Assembly (NCBI RefSeq): GCF_904426505.1
Contig: NZ_CAJGBN010000071.1
Location: 1-64,000 of the forward strand
DNA length: 64,000 nucleotides
Direction of reading: 5' to 3'
Source: Rubrivivax sp. A210
Lineage (GTDB): Bacteria; Pseudomonadota; Gammaproteobacteria; Burkholderiales; Burkholderiaceae_C
The notes under the pieces were generated by a model. That model did not search any database and was not told the DNA's origin. It was given only the letters and a program-made list of their open reading frames with translations. The translations under genes and the position numbers were made by a program. The stretch's first letter is position 1. The number at the start of each line of letters is the position of its first letter. This document shows, one piece after another, positions 52,403 through 61,439 of the stretch.

Positions 52403-55400
52403 TGCGTTTCCTTGGCCGGGGCCGTGGTGTTGGACGCGGTGCTGGCCGCGGCAGCCGATGCGGTATTCGCTGCAGCGCCGGCCGCGGCCACGGGCGGCGC
52501 GTCGATGGGCGGCTTGCGCGTCTTCATCTCGGCCAGCCAGCGGGAGAGCGGCTGTGCGTCGGCCGGCGACAGCTCCAGGCACTGCTGGTACAGGGCCCGC
52601 GCCGCGGCCGGCTCGCCGAGGTAGAGGTCGAGCAGGATGGCCAGGTTCAGGCGCGGCTCGACGGCAGTCGCGTCCACCGTGATGGCCGCCGCATAGGCCT
52701 CGCGCGCCTGCGTCAGGCGCCCGGCCTGGCGCTCCTTGATGGCGATCTGGTTGAGCAGGGGCGCACGCGCCGTGCCCTCGGCGCCGGCCAGCGCGGTCTG
52801 CAGCGCGAGCAGGGTCGTGTCCACAGGCGCGGCGCCACGCTCGGCCTTGCCCCAGCGCACCGGCTTCAGCCGGGCCAGCTCGGCCAGGCTTTGCCTCACC
52901 GCCTCGTCCCACACACCGGCGGCGATGCGGCCGGCATTGGTCTCAAAAAGCGCGATGGCCTTTTCCTCGAAGGGGAAGGCCTGCTCCTCGAGCATCACGT
53001 TGTACTGCTCCAGCTCCAGCTTGGACAGCTTCCTGGGCCGCTGTGAGCCCATCAAGGCCTTGCCGAAATCCTGGTACAGCGCGGCCGTGGCCTGGGTGGC
53101 CTGGGTCGTGACCTCGAGCACGCCGGCCTCGGCGGCGGCGGCATAGGCCGCCAGCACCTCGTCCAGCCGGGTCTTCTTGAGCTTGAGCTGCCGGGCCAGC
53201 GGCTCGATCAACGCCACCTTGCGGTAGGCCTCCAGCGCCGGCTCGGCCAGCGCCAGCGTGGCCTGGCCGCCGAGCTTGCGCGTGAGCGGCGTGCGCGCCG
53301 CGCCGGCCTCGGCATCGGCCGTCTGCACCGCGCGCAGCCAGGCGGTGGCGCGGGCCGGCTGGCCGTCCTGGCGCTGCAGCGCGGCCAGCTGCCAGCGCGC
53401 CTGCACCGCCGACTCCAGCGGCTGCGGGTGCTGCTGCAGGTAGCGCTCCCAGGCGCGGATGGCGTTGGCCAGCTGCGGCGAGCGCGGCCCGGCACGCTCG
53501 GCCGCCTTCTGGTGCAGCTCGGCCGCCTGCCACAGCGCGCCGCGCGCCAGCTCGGGGTCGGAGGCGGCGCCGGCCACGCGCTCGAACTCGGCCGCGGCCT
53601 GCGGCGCGCGGCCCAGCTCCAGGTAGGCCAGGGCCAGCTTGGGCGCCACCTCGGCCTGCAGCGCATGGCCGGGTTGCTCGCGGCGGAAATCTTCCAGCGT
53701 GCGCGCCGCGGCCTCCCAGTCCTGCAGGGCGATCAGCGCCGCGGCGGCGTCGACCTGCGCGCTGGCGCGCACCGCGGCTGTGGCGGGCAGGCCGGGCATG
53801 GCGATGACGCGCTGGAAATGGCCCACGGCGTCGCGCGGCCGGCCCGCGGCGCGCGCCTCTTCGGCCTGGCGGTAGACGGCCGCGGCCTGGCGCTCGACCA
53901 GCGCGCCGCGGGCGGGCGCATCGACCGGTGTCAGCGCCAGCACTTCGGCATAGGCCTGTTCGGCATCGGCGGCCGTGCCTTCCTCGAAGGTCTGGTGGGC
54001 GATGACGGTCCAGGCCACGCGGCGCTGCTCGGGCGCCGGCTGCAGCGCCAGCGCCTCGCGGGCGATGGCCTGGGCGCGCTCGCCCTCGCCCAGCGCAAAA
54101 AGCTTGTCGGCGGCGTTGGTGAGCACGGCGCCGGCGCGAGCGTCCCTGGGGTAGGCCTTGGCGAAGCGCAGTGAGCTGTCCACGGTCTGGCGCTGCAGCG
54201 CACGCCCGTCGGCACCGGCGCCGGCGCCCTTCTCCAGCGCCGCATAGGCCAGCAGCGCGGCATAGCCGGCATCGGGTGCGCGCGCATCCTGGGCCTGGCG
54301 GTAGGCAACGAACTCGTACTCGGCCGCGGCCTCGCCGTACTGGCGGCTTTCGAACAGCAGTTCGGCCAGCAGGAAGCGGTTCTTCGCCGCATCGGCATCG
54401 TCGCCGAAGGACTTCAGCAGCGCGCGGTACCAGCGCACCGCCTCGGCCACCTCGGCCGGGTTGCGCGTCTGCTGGGCCAGGGCGTGGTGGTGGCTGGCCA
54501 GTTCGCCCAGGTGGGTCTTGACCAGGGGCTGGGCGCGCGTCCAGCCGCTGCGGTTGGCGCGGCGGAAATCGCTCTCGGCGCCATAGCGCTCGACGTGGTC
54601 CTTCTTGGCCTGCAGCGCCAGCGCCTGGAAGCCGCTGGCCTGGTAGATCTCGATCACGCGCGCCTGCAGCAGCGGTGCCTGGGCATGCAGGGGCTGGCGG
54701 CGCACGAAGGCGGCAAAGCTGTCGGCCGCGTCCTTGATGCGCTCCTGCCGGATGTAGAGCTCGCCCAGCTGCTGGTAAACGCGAAACTCGTAGCCGGCAC
54801 GCTTGTCGCTGTCGATGTAGCGGGGAATCGCATCGGCGCCCTGCAGCGCCGCCAGGCTCAGGCTGACGACGCGGAACGTGTCCTCCACCAGCTCGCGGTC
54901 GGCGCGCTTCAGCGCGCGCAGCTTGGACAGGTCGGCCTCCTCGCGCGCCAGCGGCGCCAGGCCGCCGAGCTGGAGGTCGAGCACGCCGAAGAAGGCGCGC
55001 AGCCCCTCGTCCAGCCGCCCCTGCTTGAAGCGCGACCAGCCCTGCATGTAGAGCGCACGCTCGCGCAAGGGCGTGACCTGATCGCTGGCCAGCACGCTGG
55101 CATAGGCGGCCTCGGCGCGCGGGTAGTCGCGCATCGCGAACAGCAGCTCGCCGCGGCGGAAGTGGGCCTCGTCGGCGTGCAGCGTGCCCGGGTGCTGCTG
55201 CACCAGGCGCGACAGCGTGGCGAGCGCCGGTTCGAGCTGGCCGCCTTGCTCTTGCGCGCGGGCCAGCTGGTAGAGCACGCGGTCGGTGCGCGGGTCTTTC
55301 GGGTAGGCCTTGAGGAATTCTTCGTAGCGCGCGATGGCGCCGCGGTAGTCGGGCTCGGCGCCGGCGCCTTCGGCGGCCTGGCGGTCGGCGCGGTCCATCT

Positions 55401-55659
55401 CAAGGTCACCCAGGCGGCGCATGGCCTCGGCGCGCTGCGGCGCCTTGGGTGCCACTTCGAGAAAGCTGCGGTAGGCGGCGATGGTCTGGTCGTCGCTGAC
55501 CACGAGATCGGGCTCGGCCTCGACCTTGATGCTGCGCGCGGCCAGCGTGGCCAGCGTGGGCTGGTCGTCGCCGGGCAGGCGGCGCGTGCCACCGCAGGCG
55601 GCCAGCAGCGCCAGCGCGGCCAAGGCCAGAGGGATGGCGAGGTGGCGGCGCGCGCTCAT
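52399..55659 (-). CDS. Large TPR-repeat lipoprotein
   Basis: The 1086-residue protein has a perfect lipobox LAAC with C22 and then many helical TPR-like repeats, including KSGVRP-like loops such as YEEFLKAYPKDPRTDRVLYQ (about 110-130), ATLSRLVQQHPGTLHADEAH and later SWERY-type LQQHPQPLESAVQARWQLA. The final third ends with LPLSRWLAEMKTRKPPID. It should be anchored to the outer membrane facing the periplasm; GGT after C22 gives no Asp retention signal. It overlaps both neighbours by 4 nt. Comparable proteins in Myxococcus gliding and related clusters link the inner-membrane motor to the outer membrane. Confidence 0.87.
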   Translation of the reverse strand: MSARRHLAIPLALAALALLAACGGTRRLPGDDQPTLATLAARSIKVEAEPDLVVSDDQTIAAYRSFLEVAPKAPQRAEAMRRLGDLEMDRADRQAAEGAGAEPDYRGAIARYEEFLKAYPKDPRTDRVLYQLARAQEQGGQLEPALATLSRLVQQHPGTLHADEAHFRRGELLFAMRDYPRAEAAYASVLASDQVTPLRERALYMQGWSRFKQGRLDEGLRAFFGVLDLQLGGLAPLAREEADLSKLRALKRADRELVEDTFRVVSLSLAALQGADAIPRYIDSDKRAGYEFRVYQQLGELYIRQERIKDAADSFAAFVRRQPLHAQAPLLQARVIEIYQASGFQALALQAKKDHVERYGAESDFRRANRSGWTRAQPLVKTHLGELASHHHALAQQTRNPAEVAEAVRWYRALLKSFGDDADAAKNRFLLAELLFESRQYGEAAAEYEFVAYRQAQDARAPDAGYAALLAYAALEKGAGAGADGRALQRQTVDSSLRFAKAYPRDARAGAVLTNAADKLFALGEGERAQAIAREALALQPAPEQRRVAWTVIAHQTFEEGTAADAEQAYAEVLALTPVDAPARGALVERQAAAVYRQAEEARAAGRPRDAVGHFQRVIAMPGLPATAAVRASAQVDAAAALIALQDWEAAARTLEDFRREQPGHALQAEVAPKLALAYLELGRAPQAAAEFERVAGAASDPELARGALWQAAELHQKAAERAGPRSPQLANAIRAWERYLQQHPQPLESAVQARWQLAALQRQDGQPARATAWLRAVQTADAEAGAARTPLTRKLGGQATLALAEPALEAYRKVALIEPLARQLKLKKTRLDEVLAAYAAAAEAGVLEVTTQATQATAALYQDFGKALMGSQRPRKLSKLELEQYNVMLEEQAFPFEEKAIALFETNAGRIAAGVWDEAVRQSLAELARLKPVRWGKAERGAAPVDTTLLALQTALAGAEGTARAPLLNQIAIKERQAGRLTQAREAYAAAITVDATAVEPRLNLAILLDLYLGEPAAARALYQQCLELSPADAQPLSRWLAEMKTRKPPIDAPPVAAAGAAANTASAAAASTASNTTAPAKETQ

Positions 55660-57551
55660 TTGGCGAACGTCCCGTCGCTGCGCCGCGCCAGCTGGGCGCG
55701 GTCGTGGATCTGCGCCATCGCCAGCCGCGCCTGGGCGGCATAGACATCCAGCCTTTGCTGCTGGGCCTCCAACTCGGCCACCACGGCCTCCTGCATCTGG
55801 CGGCCGACCTCGGCGTCCAGCGCCGCGATGCGCGGCTGCAGGCCCACCAGGGCTGCCGTCAGCGCCGCGATGCGCGCCGCAAAACGGGCCTGGCGGGCCG
55901 GCTCGTCGCGCTGGGCCTGCAGCAGGGCGGCGTCGCGCGCCTGGGCCGCGGCCAGGGTGCGCTCGCTTTCGCGCAGGCCCTTGCGCGCCTGCCAGCTGCG
56001 TGCCGGCAGTTCGCGCGCCTGCTGCCAGGCCAGCGCGCCGGTTATGCGACGCAGGCGCTCGGCGGCGGCGCCGGCCTCGGGGTCGTCGCCGGCGCGGCGC
56101 AGCGCGGCACGGGCGCTGTCGATGCGCTGCTGCAGCGCCAGTTCACGCGCATCGGCAAAGGCGGCGGCGTGGCCGTGTTCGAGGGCGCGGTCCAGATCCT
56201 GTTGCAGCGCAGCCTGGCGCAGCACCAGCGCCGGCAGATCCATGGCGCCGGCAGCGGCGCGCACGCGCGGCAGGCGTTCGGCATAGGCACGGCCGCGCGC
56301 CTCCAGCATGTCGGCAAAGCTCACCAGATTGCCCTGCCAGCGTCCCAGGTTGCGCTGCAGGAACTGCAGGTCGCGCAGGTTCTTGTACGACTCCTGGAAG
56401 GCATGGCCCGCCAGCAGCGGCGCCAGGTGGCCGCTGTGCGGCAGCTCGGGCAGGCGCTCGACGCCGGCAAAGGCAGCCAGGCCGGACTCGGATTCGCCGG
56501 CCTGGCCGCCTGCCATCAGCGCGCGCACCAGGGCGCCACCGCGCACGGCAGCGATGGTCTGGGCCAGCGCCTCGCGTTCGCGCGCAAAGGCGTCAACGGC
56601 CTGGCCGTACTTGTCCAGCGCCTGGCCAAAGGCGCCGATCTCGGCCAGCGCATAGGGCACGGCAATCTGGGCCTCCAGCACCGCGGCGTCGGACAGCGGG
56701 CGCTGGGCCAGCTCGGTCCAGGGCACGAGGGCCAGGCGGGGGTCGTTCAACTCGGCCGCCGCCCAGCCATAGCCGAGCAGCGCCTTGTTGGACTGGGCCG
56801 CGTTCAGGCGCACGCGCTGCAGCGCGGCGCGCGCCTCGCGCGGCTTCTTGTCCTGCAGCGCGGTGAAGCCTAGGGCGACATTGGCGCGGTCGCGCAGGCC
56901 GCGCATCTCTTCGTCGGCGCCGGGCGCCTGGCCGACCTCGTCGAGCAGGGCCTGGCCGCCCTCGGCATCGCCGCTCTTGACCAGGGCCACGCCGAGGTTG
57001 AAGCGGGCATAGAGGCCGGCGCCGGCACTGCCTTTCAGCGGCTCGAGCAGGGCTGCCGCGCCGGCATAGTCTTCGCGCTGCAGCAGCAACTGGGCCTGCA
57101 GCAGCCGGCGTTCTTCTTCCAGCGCAGCGTGCAGCGGCGCCAGGATCAGGGCCAGCGCCGCCTCGGCCTGGTCATTCAAGCCGCGCTGGTGGCGGATGCG
57201 GGCCAGGAAGTACCAGGCGCGGTCGCGCACCGACGGTGGCGCCTGGCGCTCGATGAGGCGCGCGAAAACCGCCGAGGCCTCGTCGTGCAGGCCGTAGGAC
57301 AGCAGCATGCCGCCGCGCAGCACCTCGGCCTCGTCGTCGTGCGGGGCGACGCGGCCGAAGTGCTGCGACACCATGAGGCCGGTGAGGGCCTCGAAATGGC
57401 GGCCCTGGTAGAACTGGTAGAGCGTGTCGCCGTAGTGGGGGGCGGCGACGGCGCGCGGCTTCAGGCCATCGGCCACCTGGCCTTGCGCGCCCACGCCGGC
57501 GGCGCAGCCGGCCAGCAGCAGCGTCGCAACCAGGCGCGGAAACGGACGCAT
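55656..57551 (-). CDS. Second large lipoprotein, helical/coiled-coil
   Basis: The 631-residue protein starts at ATG 57549-57551 with a lipobox LAGC and C16. The first half has TPR-like helices (DRAWYFLARIRHQRGLNDQA; ARFNLGVALVKSGDAEGGQA); the second half is a long coiled-coil-like region with AEVGRQMQEAVVAELEAQQQ near the end. No enzyme motif is visible. A GTG one codon upstream is possible but the ATG overlaps the previous stop (TGATG) and is preferred. It overlaps the next gene by 4 nt. Predicted outer-membrane-anchored periplasmic spacer. Confidence 0.82.
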   Translation of the reverse strand: MRPFPRLVATLLLAGCAAGVGAQGQVADGLKPRAVAAPHYGDTLYQFYQGRHFEALTGLMVSQHFGRVAPHDDEAEVLRGGMLLSYGLHDEASAVFARLIERQAPPSVRDRAWYFLARIRHQRGLNDQAEAALALILAPLHAALEEERRLLQAQLLLQREDYAGAAALLEPLKGSAGAGLYARFNLGVALVKSGDAEGGQALLDEVGQAPGADEEMRGLRDRANVALGFTALQDKKPREARAALQRVRLNAAQSNKALLGYGWAAAELNDPRLALVPWTELAQRPLSDAAVLEAQIAVPYALAEIGAFGQALDKYGQAVDAFAREREALAQTIAAVRGGALVRALMAGGQAGESESGLAAFAGVERLPELPHSGHLAPLLAGHAFQESYKNLRDLQFLQRNLGRWQGNLVSFADMLEARGRAYAERLPRVRAAAGAMDLPALVLRQAALQQDLDRALEHGHAAAFADARELALQQRIDSARAALRRAGDDPEAGAAAERLRRITGALAWQQARELPARSWQARKGLRESERTLAAAQARDAALLQAQRDEPARQARFAARIAALTAALVGLQPRIAALDAEVGRQMQEAVVAELEAQQQRLDVYAAQARLAMAQIHDRAQLARRSDGTFAK

Positions 57552-58150
57552 CACTGCCAGACCTTGACCTCGAATTCCGGCTGCAGCAGCGCCTGCACGT
57601 CGCGGATGCGCAGCTCGATGTAGCGCGGCTCGCTGCCTTTCTCGAATTCCAGCGTGGCGCCGCGCTTGTAGTCGCGCACATGGGGGCCGCGGCCGGTGAA
57701 AAAGGCGGTGATGGCGTGCTTGCCGCCGCGCAGATTGCCCACGTACAGGCGCTGCATGCCGCCGCGGTGCAGGGCCTGGACCTCGGCGGCTGTATAGAGA
57801 TAGCTGCTGACGAGCTTGTCGTCCAGCCTCAGCTGCACCGATTCCAGCTCGAACAGCTTGCCCACGTCCATCGAGACGAAGACTGCCACCTGGGTGTTGG
57901 CGGGGAAGAGCAGTTCTTCTTCCAGCACCAGCAGGTCGCGGTTCAGGCGCATCACCTCGGCCTTGATGTCCTGCACCCGGGTGTCGAGCGAGGCCGGCGC
58001 GGCCGTGGGCGTGGCGGTGGCTGTCGCGGTGAGCGCCGCGGTGTCCGGTGCGGTATTGGGCACGGCATCGGCGGCCCAGGCAGCACCGGCCGCGGCCAGG
58101 GCCAGGGCAGCGAGCAGCCGCATGAAAGGCAGGCGGGGGGGGGCCATCAT
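57551..58150 (-). CDS. Exported protein of unknown function in the operon
   Basis: The 199-residue protein has a signal peptide (LLAALALAAAGAAWAADA), an alanine/threonine-rich linker, a short coiled coil (DIKAEVMRLNRDLLVLEEEL) and a beta-rich domain (TQVAVFVSMDVGKLFELESV to RDYKRGATLEFEKGSEPRYI). No family is recognised. GAGGA precedes two adjacent ATGs at 58148 and 58145. It overlaps the next gene by one base and follows the DUF3570 gene by 18 nt. Confidence 0.75.
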   Translation of the reverse strand: MMAPPRLPFMRLLAALALAAAGAAWAADAVPNTAPDTAALTATATATPTAAPASLDTRVQDIKAEVMRLNRDLLVLEEELLFPANTQVAVFVSMDVGKLFELESVQLRLDDKLVSSYLYTAAEVQALHRGGMQRLYVGNLRGGKHAITAFFTGRGPHVRDYKRGATLEFEKGSEPRYIELRIRDVQALLQPEFEVKVWQ

Positions 58151-58168
58151 CGAGTCCTCATCAATCGA

Positions 58169-59299
58169 TCAGAAGCTGCCCGAGGCCAGCAGCTGCAGCA
58201 CCTGGGCGTTGTGGCGGTAGGGCTGGCCGGTGCGCGGGTCGGTGAAATCGCTGAAGGCAAAGCGCTTCAACTCCCAGGAGGCGCTGAGCTTCCACTCGGC
58301 GCCCAGCACAGGGCCCGGCCACTGGTAGCTCAGGCGCGCGGCGAAGGCGGTGCTGCTGAAGGCGCCGAGTTGGCGGTTGCGCGTGACGTAGACGGTCTCG
58401 CTGCCGGCGTCGTCGCTGTAGAAGAGCGCCCGGCCCTGCTTGTACAGGCGCAGTGTGGTGTCGAGCAGGAAGCGCTCGCCCAGGTAGCGCGAGAAGCCGA
58501 ACTCGGTGGTATGGGCGCGGACGTCCCAGGTGTCCCAGTAGTAGCGGTATTCGGCGCGCACCGAGCTGCGCGCGAGCCACTCGCCGGTGTCGCCGATGAC
58601 GCGCAGCTTGACGGCGCGGCCGGTGCGCGTGCGCGGTACGCGCTCATGTACGGCGGCGCCGAAGACGCGCGCCACGCGGTAGGGGCTGCCGAGGTAGCCG
58701 CTGTCGGCGATGACCTCGCCATTGACGCTGGCCAACCAGCGCGGGCTGAGGATCTGGGTCAGGCCGGCGCGGTACTGCCAGTGGGTGGCGCGGTCTATCC
58801 AGCCGGCCACGTCCTTCTGGCCGACCTTGTCGCTGCCGCGCGTGAAGCCCATGCTCACCGTGCTCATGCCGCCGAAGACCTCGTGCGCCGCGTCAAAGCC
58901 CAGGCTGTCGGCCTGGTAGTCGGGCTCGCGGCTGCGCGACATCGCCAGGCCCAGCGTGGTGTCGCGCACCACGGTGTCCAGGCCCAGGTCCCAGGCGGTG
59001 CGTGTCTCCTTGTAGGGGCTGGCGGTGGTGACGACGTCGATGGAGGCATTGCTCACCGCGTCGACGTAGTACTGGGCGCTGGCCGAGACGCGGTCGGCCA
59101 GGCTCTTGCGCACCAGCAGCGCCGGCCCGCTGGCCTTGACGCCGCCGCCGTCGTAGCGGTGATACAGGATTTCTGCCTTGTCCTCGGGCAGGGTGGCGGC
59201 GTGCGTGGCAGCACTGCCCGCCAGCAGGCTGCCGAGCGCAGCCTTGGCCAGGCGCAGCATGCGCGCGGCCAGCCGGCGCAGCGCATCAGTTACATCCAC
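58169..59299 (-). CDS. DUF3570 family predicted outer-membrane protein
   Basis: The 376-residue protein fits the DUF3570 family: after the signal region it has ILYHRYDGGGVKASGPALLV, SASAQYYVDAVSNASIDVVT and repeated amphipathic strands such as SVRAEYRYYWDTWDVRAHTT, as expected of a beta-barrel. The C terminus LQLLASGSF ends in Phe, as barrels do. The start is taken as GTG at 59297-59299 with GGGAGG upstream, overlapping the DUF4266 gene by 14 nt; an alternative ATG at 59260 would trim 13 residues. DUF3570 genes usually travel with DUF4266 and TlpA genes, as here. Confidence 0.83.
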   Translation of the reverse strand: MDVTDALRRLAARMLRLAKAALGSLLAGSAATHAATLPEDKAEILYHRYDGGGVKASGPALLVRKSLADRVSASAQYYVDAVSNASIDVVTTASPYKETRTAWDLGLDTVVRDTTLGLAMSRSREPDYQADSLGFDAAHEVFGGMSTVSMGFTRGSDKVGQKDVAGWIDRATHWQYRAGLTQILSPRWLASVNGEVIADSGYLGSPYRVARVFGAAVHERVPRTRTGRAVKLRVIGDTGEWLARSSVRAEYRYYWDTWDVRAHTTEFGFSRYLGERFLLDTTLRLYKQGRALFYSDDAGSETVYVTRNRQLGAFSSTAFAARLSYQWPGPVLGAEWKLSASWELKRFAFSDFTDPRTGQPYRHNAQVLQLLASGSF

Positions 59300-59519
59300 A
59301 GCCGCCTCCCTGCACGCCGGTGGCGCCGCGTGCGCCTTCGCGCACGTTGTGGATGTGCTCGCGGTGCTTGTCGGCCAGCGGGCTGCGCGAGAACTGCATG
59401 ATGGGATCGGCCAGGCGCTCGCGCTCGTAAGGCTTGACCCAGGGTTCGGGCAGGGCACAGCCGGCACCCAGGGCGGCGACGGCCAGCAGCGACGACAAGA
59501 ACAGCGGCCTCATCGTCAT
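59286..59519 (-). CDS. DUF4266 Cys-rich small lipoprotein
   Basis: The 77-residue protein has a hydrophobic signal with ALGAGC (C21 as likely lipid site, although Gly at -3 is not ideal), then PEPWVKPYERERLADPIMQF and a His-rich stretch KHREHIHNVREGARG, ending GGGCGCN. This matches the DUF4266 family. Two starts (59519 and 59513) are possible; the first overlaps the TlpA stop by 4 nt. The terminal CGC and the His cluster could bind a metal, which is inference. It travels with DUF3570. Confidence 0.85.
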   Translation of the reverse strand: MTMRPLFLSSLLAVAALGAGCALPEPWVKPYERERLADPIMQFSRSPLADKHREHIHNVREGARGATGVQGGGCGCN

Positions 59520-60004
59520 TCCTTCACCAGCTCGCGAATCTGCCGTTCGTAGGCCTCTTCGGCGCCCTCGCGGTAACCGCGGTGCAGGTAGCGCACGCGG
59601 CCGTCCCGGTCTATCAGCACGGTGGCCGGCATGCTGCCCAGGTCGTACTGCCGGGTGACGGTCTTCTCGGCGTCGAGCAGCACCGGAAACTTCACGCCCC
59701 AACGCGTGGCGGTGGCCGTGCCCAGGCGGGCATCGTCGTCGATGTTGACGCCCAACATCAGGAAGCCGGCGCTGCGGTACTTGTCGTACAGGCGGTTGAG
59801 CTGGGGCATTTCCTGGCGGCAGGGGCCGCACCAGCTGGCCCAGAAGTTGACCAGCACGACCTGGCCGCGCTGTTCGGCCAGGCGCAGGTTGCGGCCGTCG
59901 GCGCCGCGCAGCGTGAAATCGGGCGCCGGCGCCTGCAGCGTGACGGCGGCGCTGGCGCCGGCCGCGGCCAGGCCCAGCAGAATGGTCAACAGCAGCTGTC
60001 GCAT
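59516..60004 (-). CDS. TlpA-type thioredoxin-fold protein, periplasmic
   Basis: The 162-residue product has a signal peptide (MRQLLLTILLGLAAAGASAA), then a TlpA/ResA-like thioredoxin fold: APDFTLRGADGRNLRLAEQR, the active site WCGPC with C59 and C62, and the cis-proline loop SMPATVLIDRDG. It is expected to reduce disulfides outside the cytoplasm, for instance on heme-motif Cys pairs before heme attachment. It overlaps the DUF4266 gene by 4 nt and follows the barrel gene by 8 nt. The longer open frame upstream is out of family. Confidence 0.93.
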   Translation of the reverse strand: MRQLLLTILLGLAAAGASAAVTLQAPAPDFTLRGADGRNLRLAEQRGQVVLVNFWASWCGPCRQEMPQLNRLYDKYRSAGFLMLGVNIDDDARLGTATATRWGVKFPVLLDAEKTVTRQYDLGSMPATVLIDRDGRVRYLHRGYREGAEEAYERQIRELVKE

Positions 60005-60012
60005 GGCCGTGC

Positions 60013-60678
60013 TCAGAAGAAGACGGTGAGGCCGAGCGTCAGCTCGGGGTTCTGGGTGCGCTGGTTGCGGCCCAGCAGATCCAGCGTGTAGAAATGGTCG
60101 CGCACATCGGCCTGCACCGCGAAGTGGTCGTTGACCATCAGCCGCAGGCCGAAGCCGAGATGGAAGCTCTGGCGCTTGAGGCCGGCGAAATTGGTGCTGC
60201 CTATGCCGCCGATCAGATAGCCCTGGGTCGCACGCGCGCCGAAGCGGCCGAGGAAGACCTCGCCCGGCAGCAGGTTCCAGCCTGCCGACAGGCCCAGGTA
60301 GCTCAACGCCTCGTTGCGGTTGACGAAGATGCCGCCGGGCAGCACCTGGCGGAAGTTCTCGTCGCTGATGCGGCTGCGGCCGTAGGTGACATCGACGAAA
60401 TAGTCCTCGGTGATGTGGTACGCCAGGCGCAGGCCGGCGACGCGGCTGCTGCCGAAGTTCTCGGTCGCATAGGTGCCCACGTAGAGGCCCACGCCGAAAT
60501 CGCTGGAGGCATAGCGCGGCCGCTTGACCTGGCGGCGCTCGACCTGGGGCACGATGACTTGTTCGGTGGCCGTGGTGTTGGTGGTGGCGCCGGCCGGGCG
60601 CGCGTCCTGGGCCTGTACGGACGCTGCGGCCAGGGCCAAAGCGGCCAGGGCGACGGGGATCAAAGGGTTGGACAGCAT
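60013..60678 (-). CDS. Outer-membrane beta-barrel protein
   Basis: The 221-residue protein has a signal peptide (PVALAALALAAASVQA) and alternating amphipathic strands: GVGLYVGTYATENFGSSRVA, YFVDVTYGRSRISDEN, FARLG-type loops, and a C terminus ELTLGLTVFF that fits the barrel-assembly signal. It resembles the small outer-membrane beta-barrel proteins that accompany Glt-like clusters. It starts 11 nt after the SH3/beta-barrel gene and precedes TlpA by 8 nt. Confidence 0.83.
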   Translation of the reverse strand: MLSNPLIPVALAALALAAASVQAQDARPAGATTNTTATEQVIVPQVERRQVKRPRYASSDFGVGLYVGTYATENFGSSRVAGLRLAYHITEDYFVDVTYGRSRISDENFRQVLPGGIFVNRNEALSYLGLSAGWNLLPGEVFLGRFGARATQGYLIGGIGSTNFAGLKRQSFHLGFGLRLMVNDHFAVQADVRDHFYTLDLLGRNQRTQNPELTLGLTVFF

Positions 60679-60689
60679 GGCAGGCCGGG

Positions 60690-61439
60690 CTAGAAGAAGA
60701 AGGCGAGGCCGGCGCTGACCGAGCGGAACTCGGTGCTGCGGGCGTCGGAGACGAAGGCGGTGTAAAGCGTGCTGTCCAGCCGCGCCACGAAGCGCTGGCC
60801 GATGTGCCAGCGCAAGCCCAGCGTGGCGTGGGCGAGGCGGGCGTCGGTGGGCGTGGCGTCCACCAGGCTGGCATTGGGCAGGTTCTTGAACTGGCCCAGG
60901 CCGAGCGCGATGAAGGGCGAGAGGCGGCGGTCCGACCAGGGCTCGGAAGTCAGGCTCAGGCGCCAGAGTTCGGTGGACGAGAAGCGGCCCTGCACCTGGG
61001 CGATGCCCAGCTCCACCCCCAGGGTGTCGGCCAGCCGCGCCTGCACCCAGGCGCCCAGCAGGGGATCGGACTGGAAGCGGCCCCAGGCGGCGCCGTATTC
61101 GAGCCGGCGCGCCAGGTAGTCGTCGACGCGCAGCCCCGCCAGCGGCTTGGCCTCGCCGGCCTCGGTGAGCGTGGTCGCTAGCTGGGTGCGCGGCACCCAG
61201 CCCACCTTGCCGCCCTCGTCGCGCACGCGAAACCAGTCGGTGTGGCGCAACTCCACCGTGATCCACTGCCGCCGCTCGACGACGTGGAAGACCGGGTAGC
61301 CGCGGCCGGGGCCGGTGTGCAACTCGAGAAAGGGCCCGGCCACCTGCAGGCGCTCGGCGGCCTCGGGCTCGGCCGCCTGGGCGGTGCCCAAGGTCAGGAG
61401 CAGCAGCGCCAGGCGCAGCCATTGCAGCAGCGGCCCCAT
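60690..61439 (-). CDS. SH3-like domain plus outer-membrane beta-barrel protein
   Basis: The 249-residue protein has a signal peptide (LALLLLTLGTAQA), a bacterial SH3-like domain at about 30-90 (FLELHTGPGRGYPVFHVVER to VRDEGGKVGWVPRTQL) and a C-terminal barrel ending SVSAGLAFFF. SH3-like domains outside the cytoplasm often bind peptidoglycan, so this protein could tie the cell wall to the outer membrane. Its ATG overlaps the stop of the upstream lipoprotein gene by one base. Confidence 0.85.
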   Translation of the reverse strand: MGPLLQWLRLALLLLTLGTAQAAEPEAAERLQVAGPFLELHTGPGRGYPVFHVVERRQWITVELRHTDWFRVRDEGGKVGWVPRTQLATTLTEAGEAKPLAGLRVDDYLARRLEYGAAWGRFQSDPLLGAWVQARLADTLGVELGIAQVQGRFSSTELWRLSLTSEPWSDRRLSPFIALGLGQFKNLPNASLVDATPTDARLAHATLGLRWHIGQRFVARLDSTLYTAFVSDARSTEFRSVSAGLAFFF

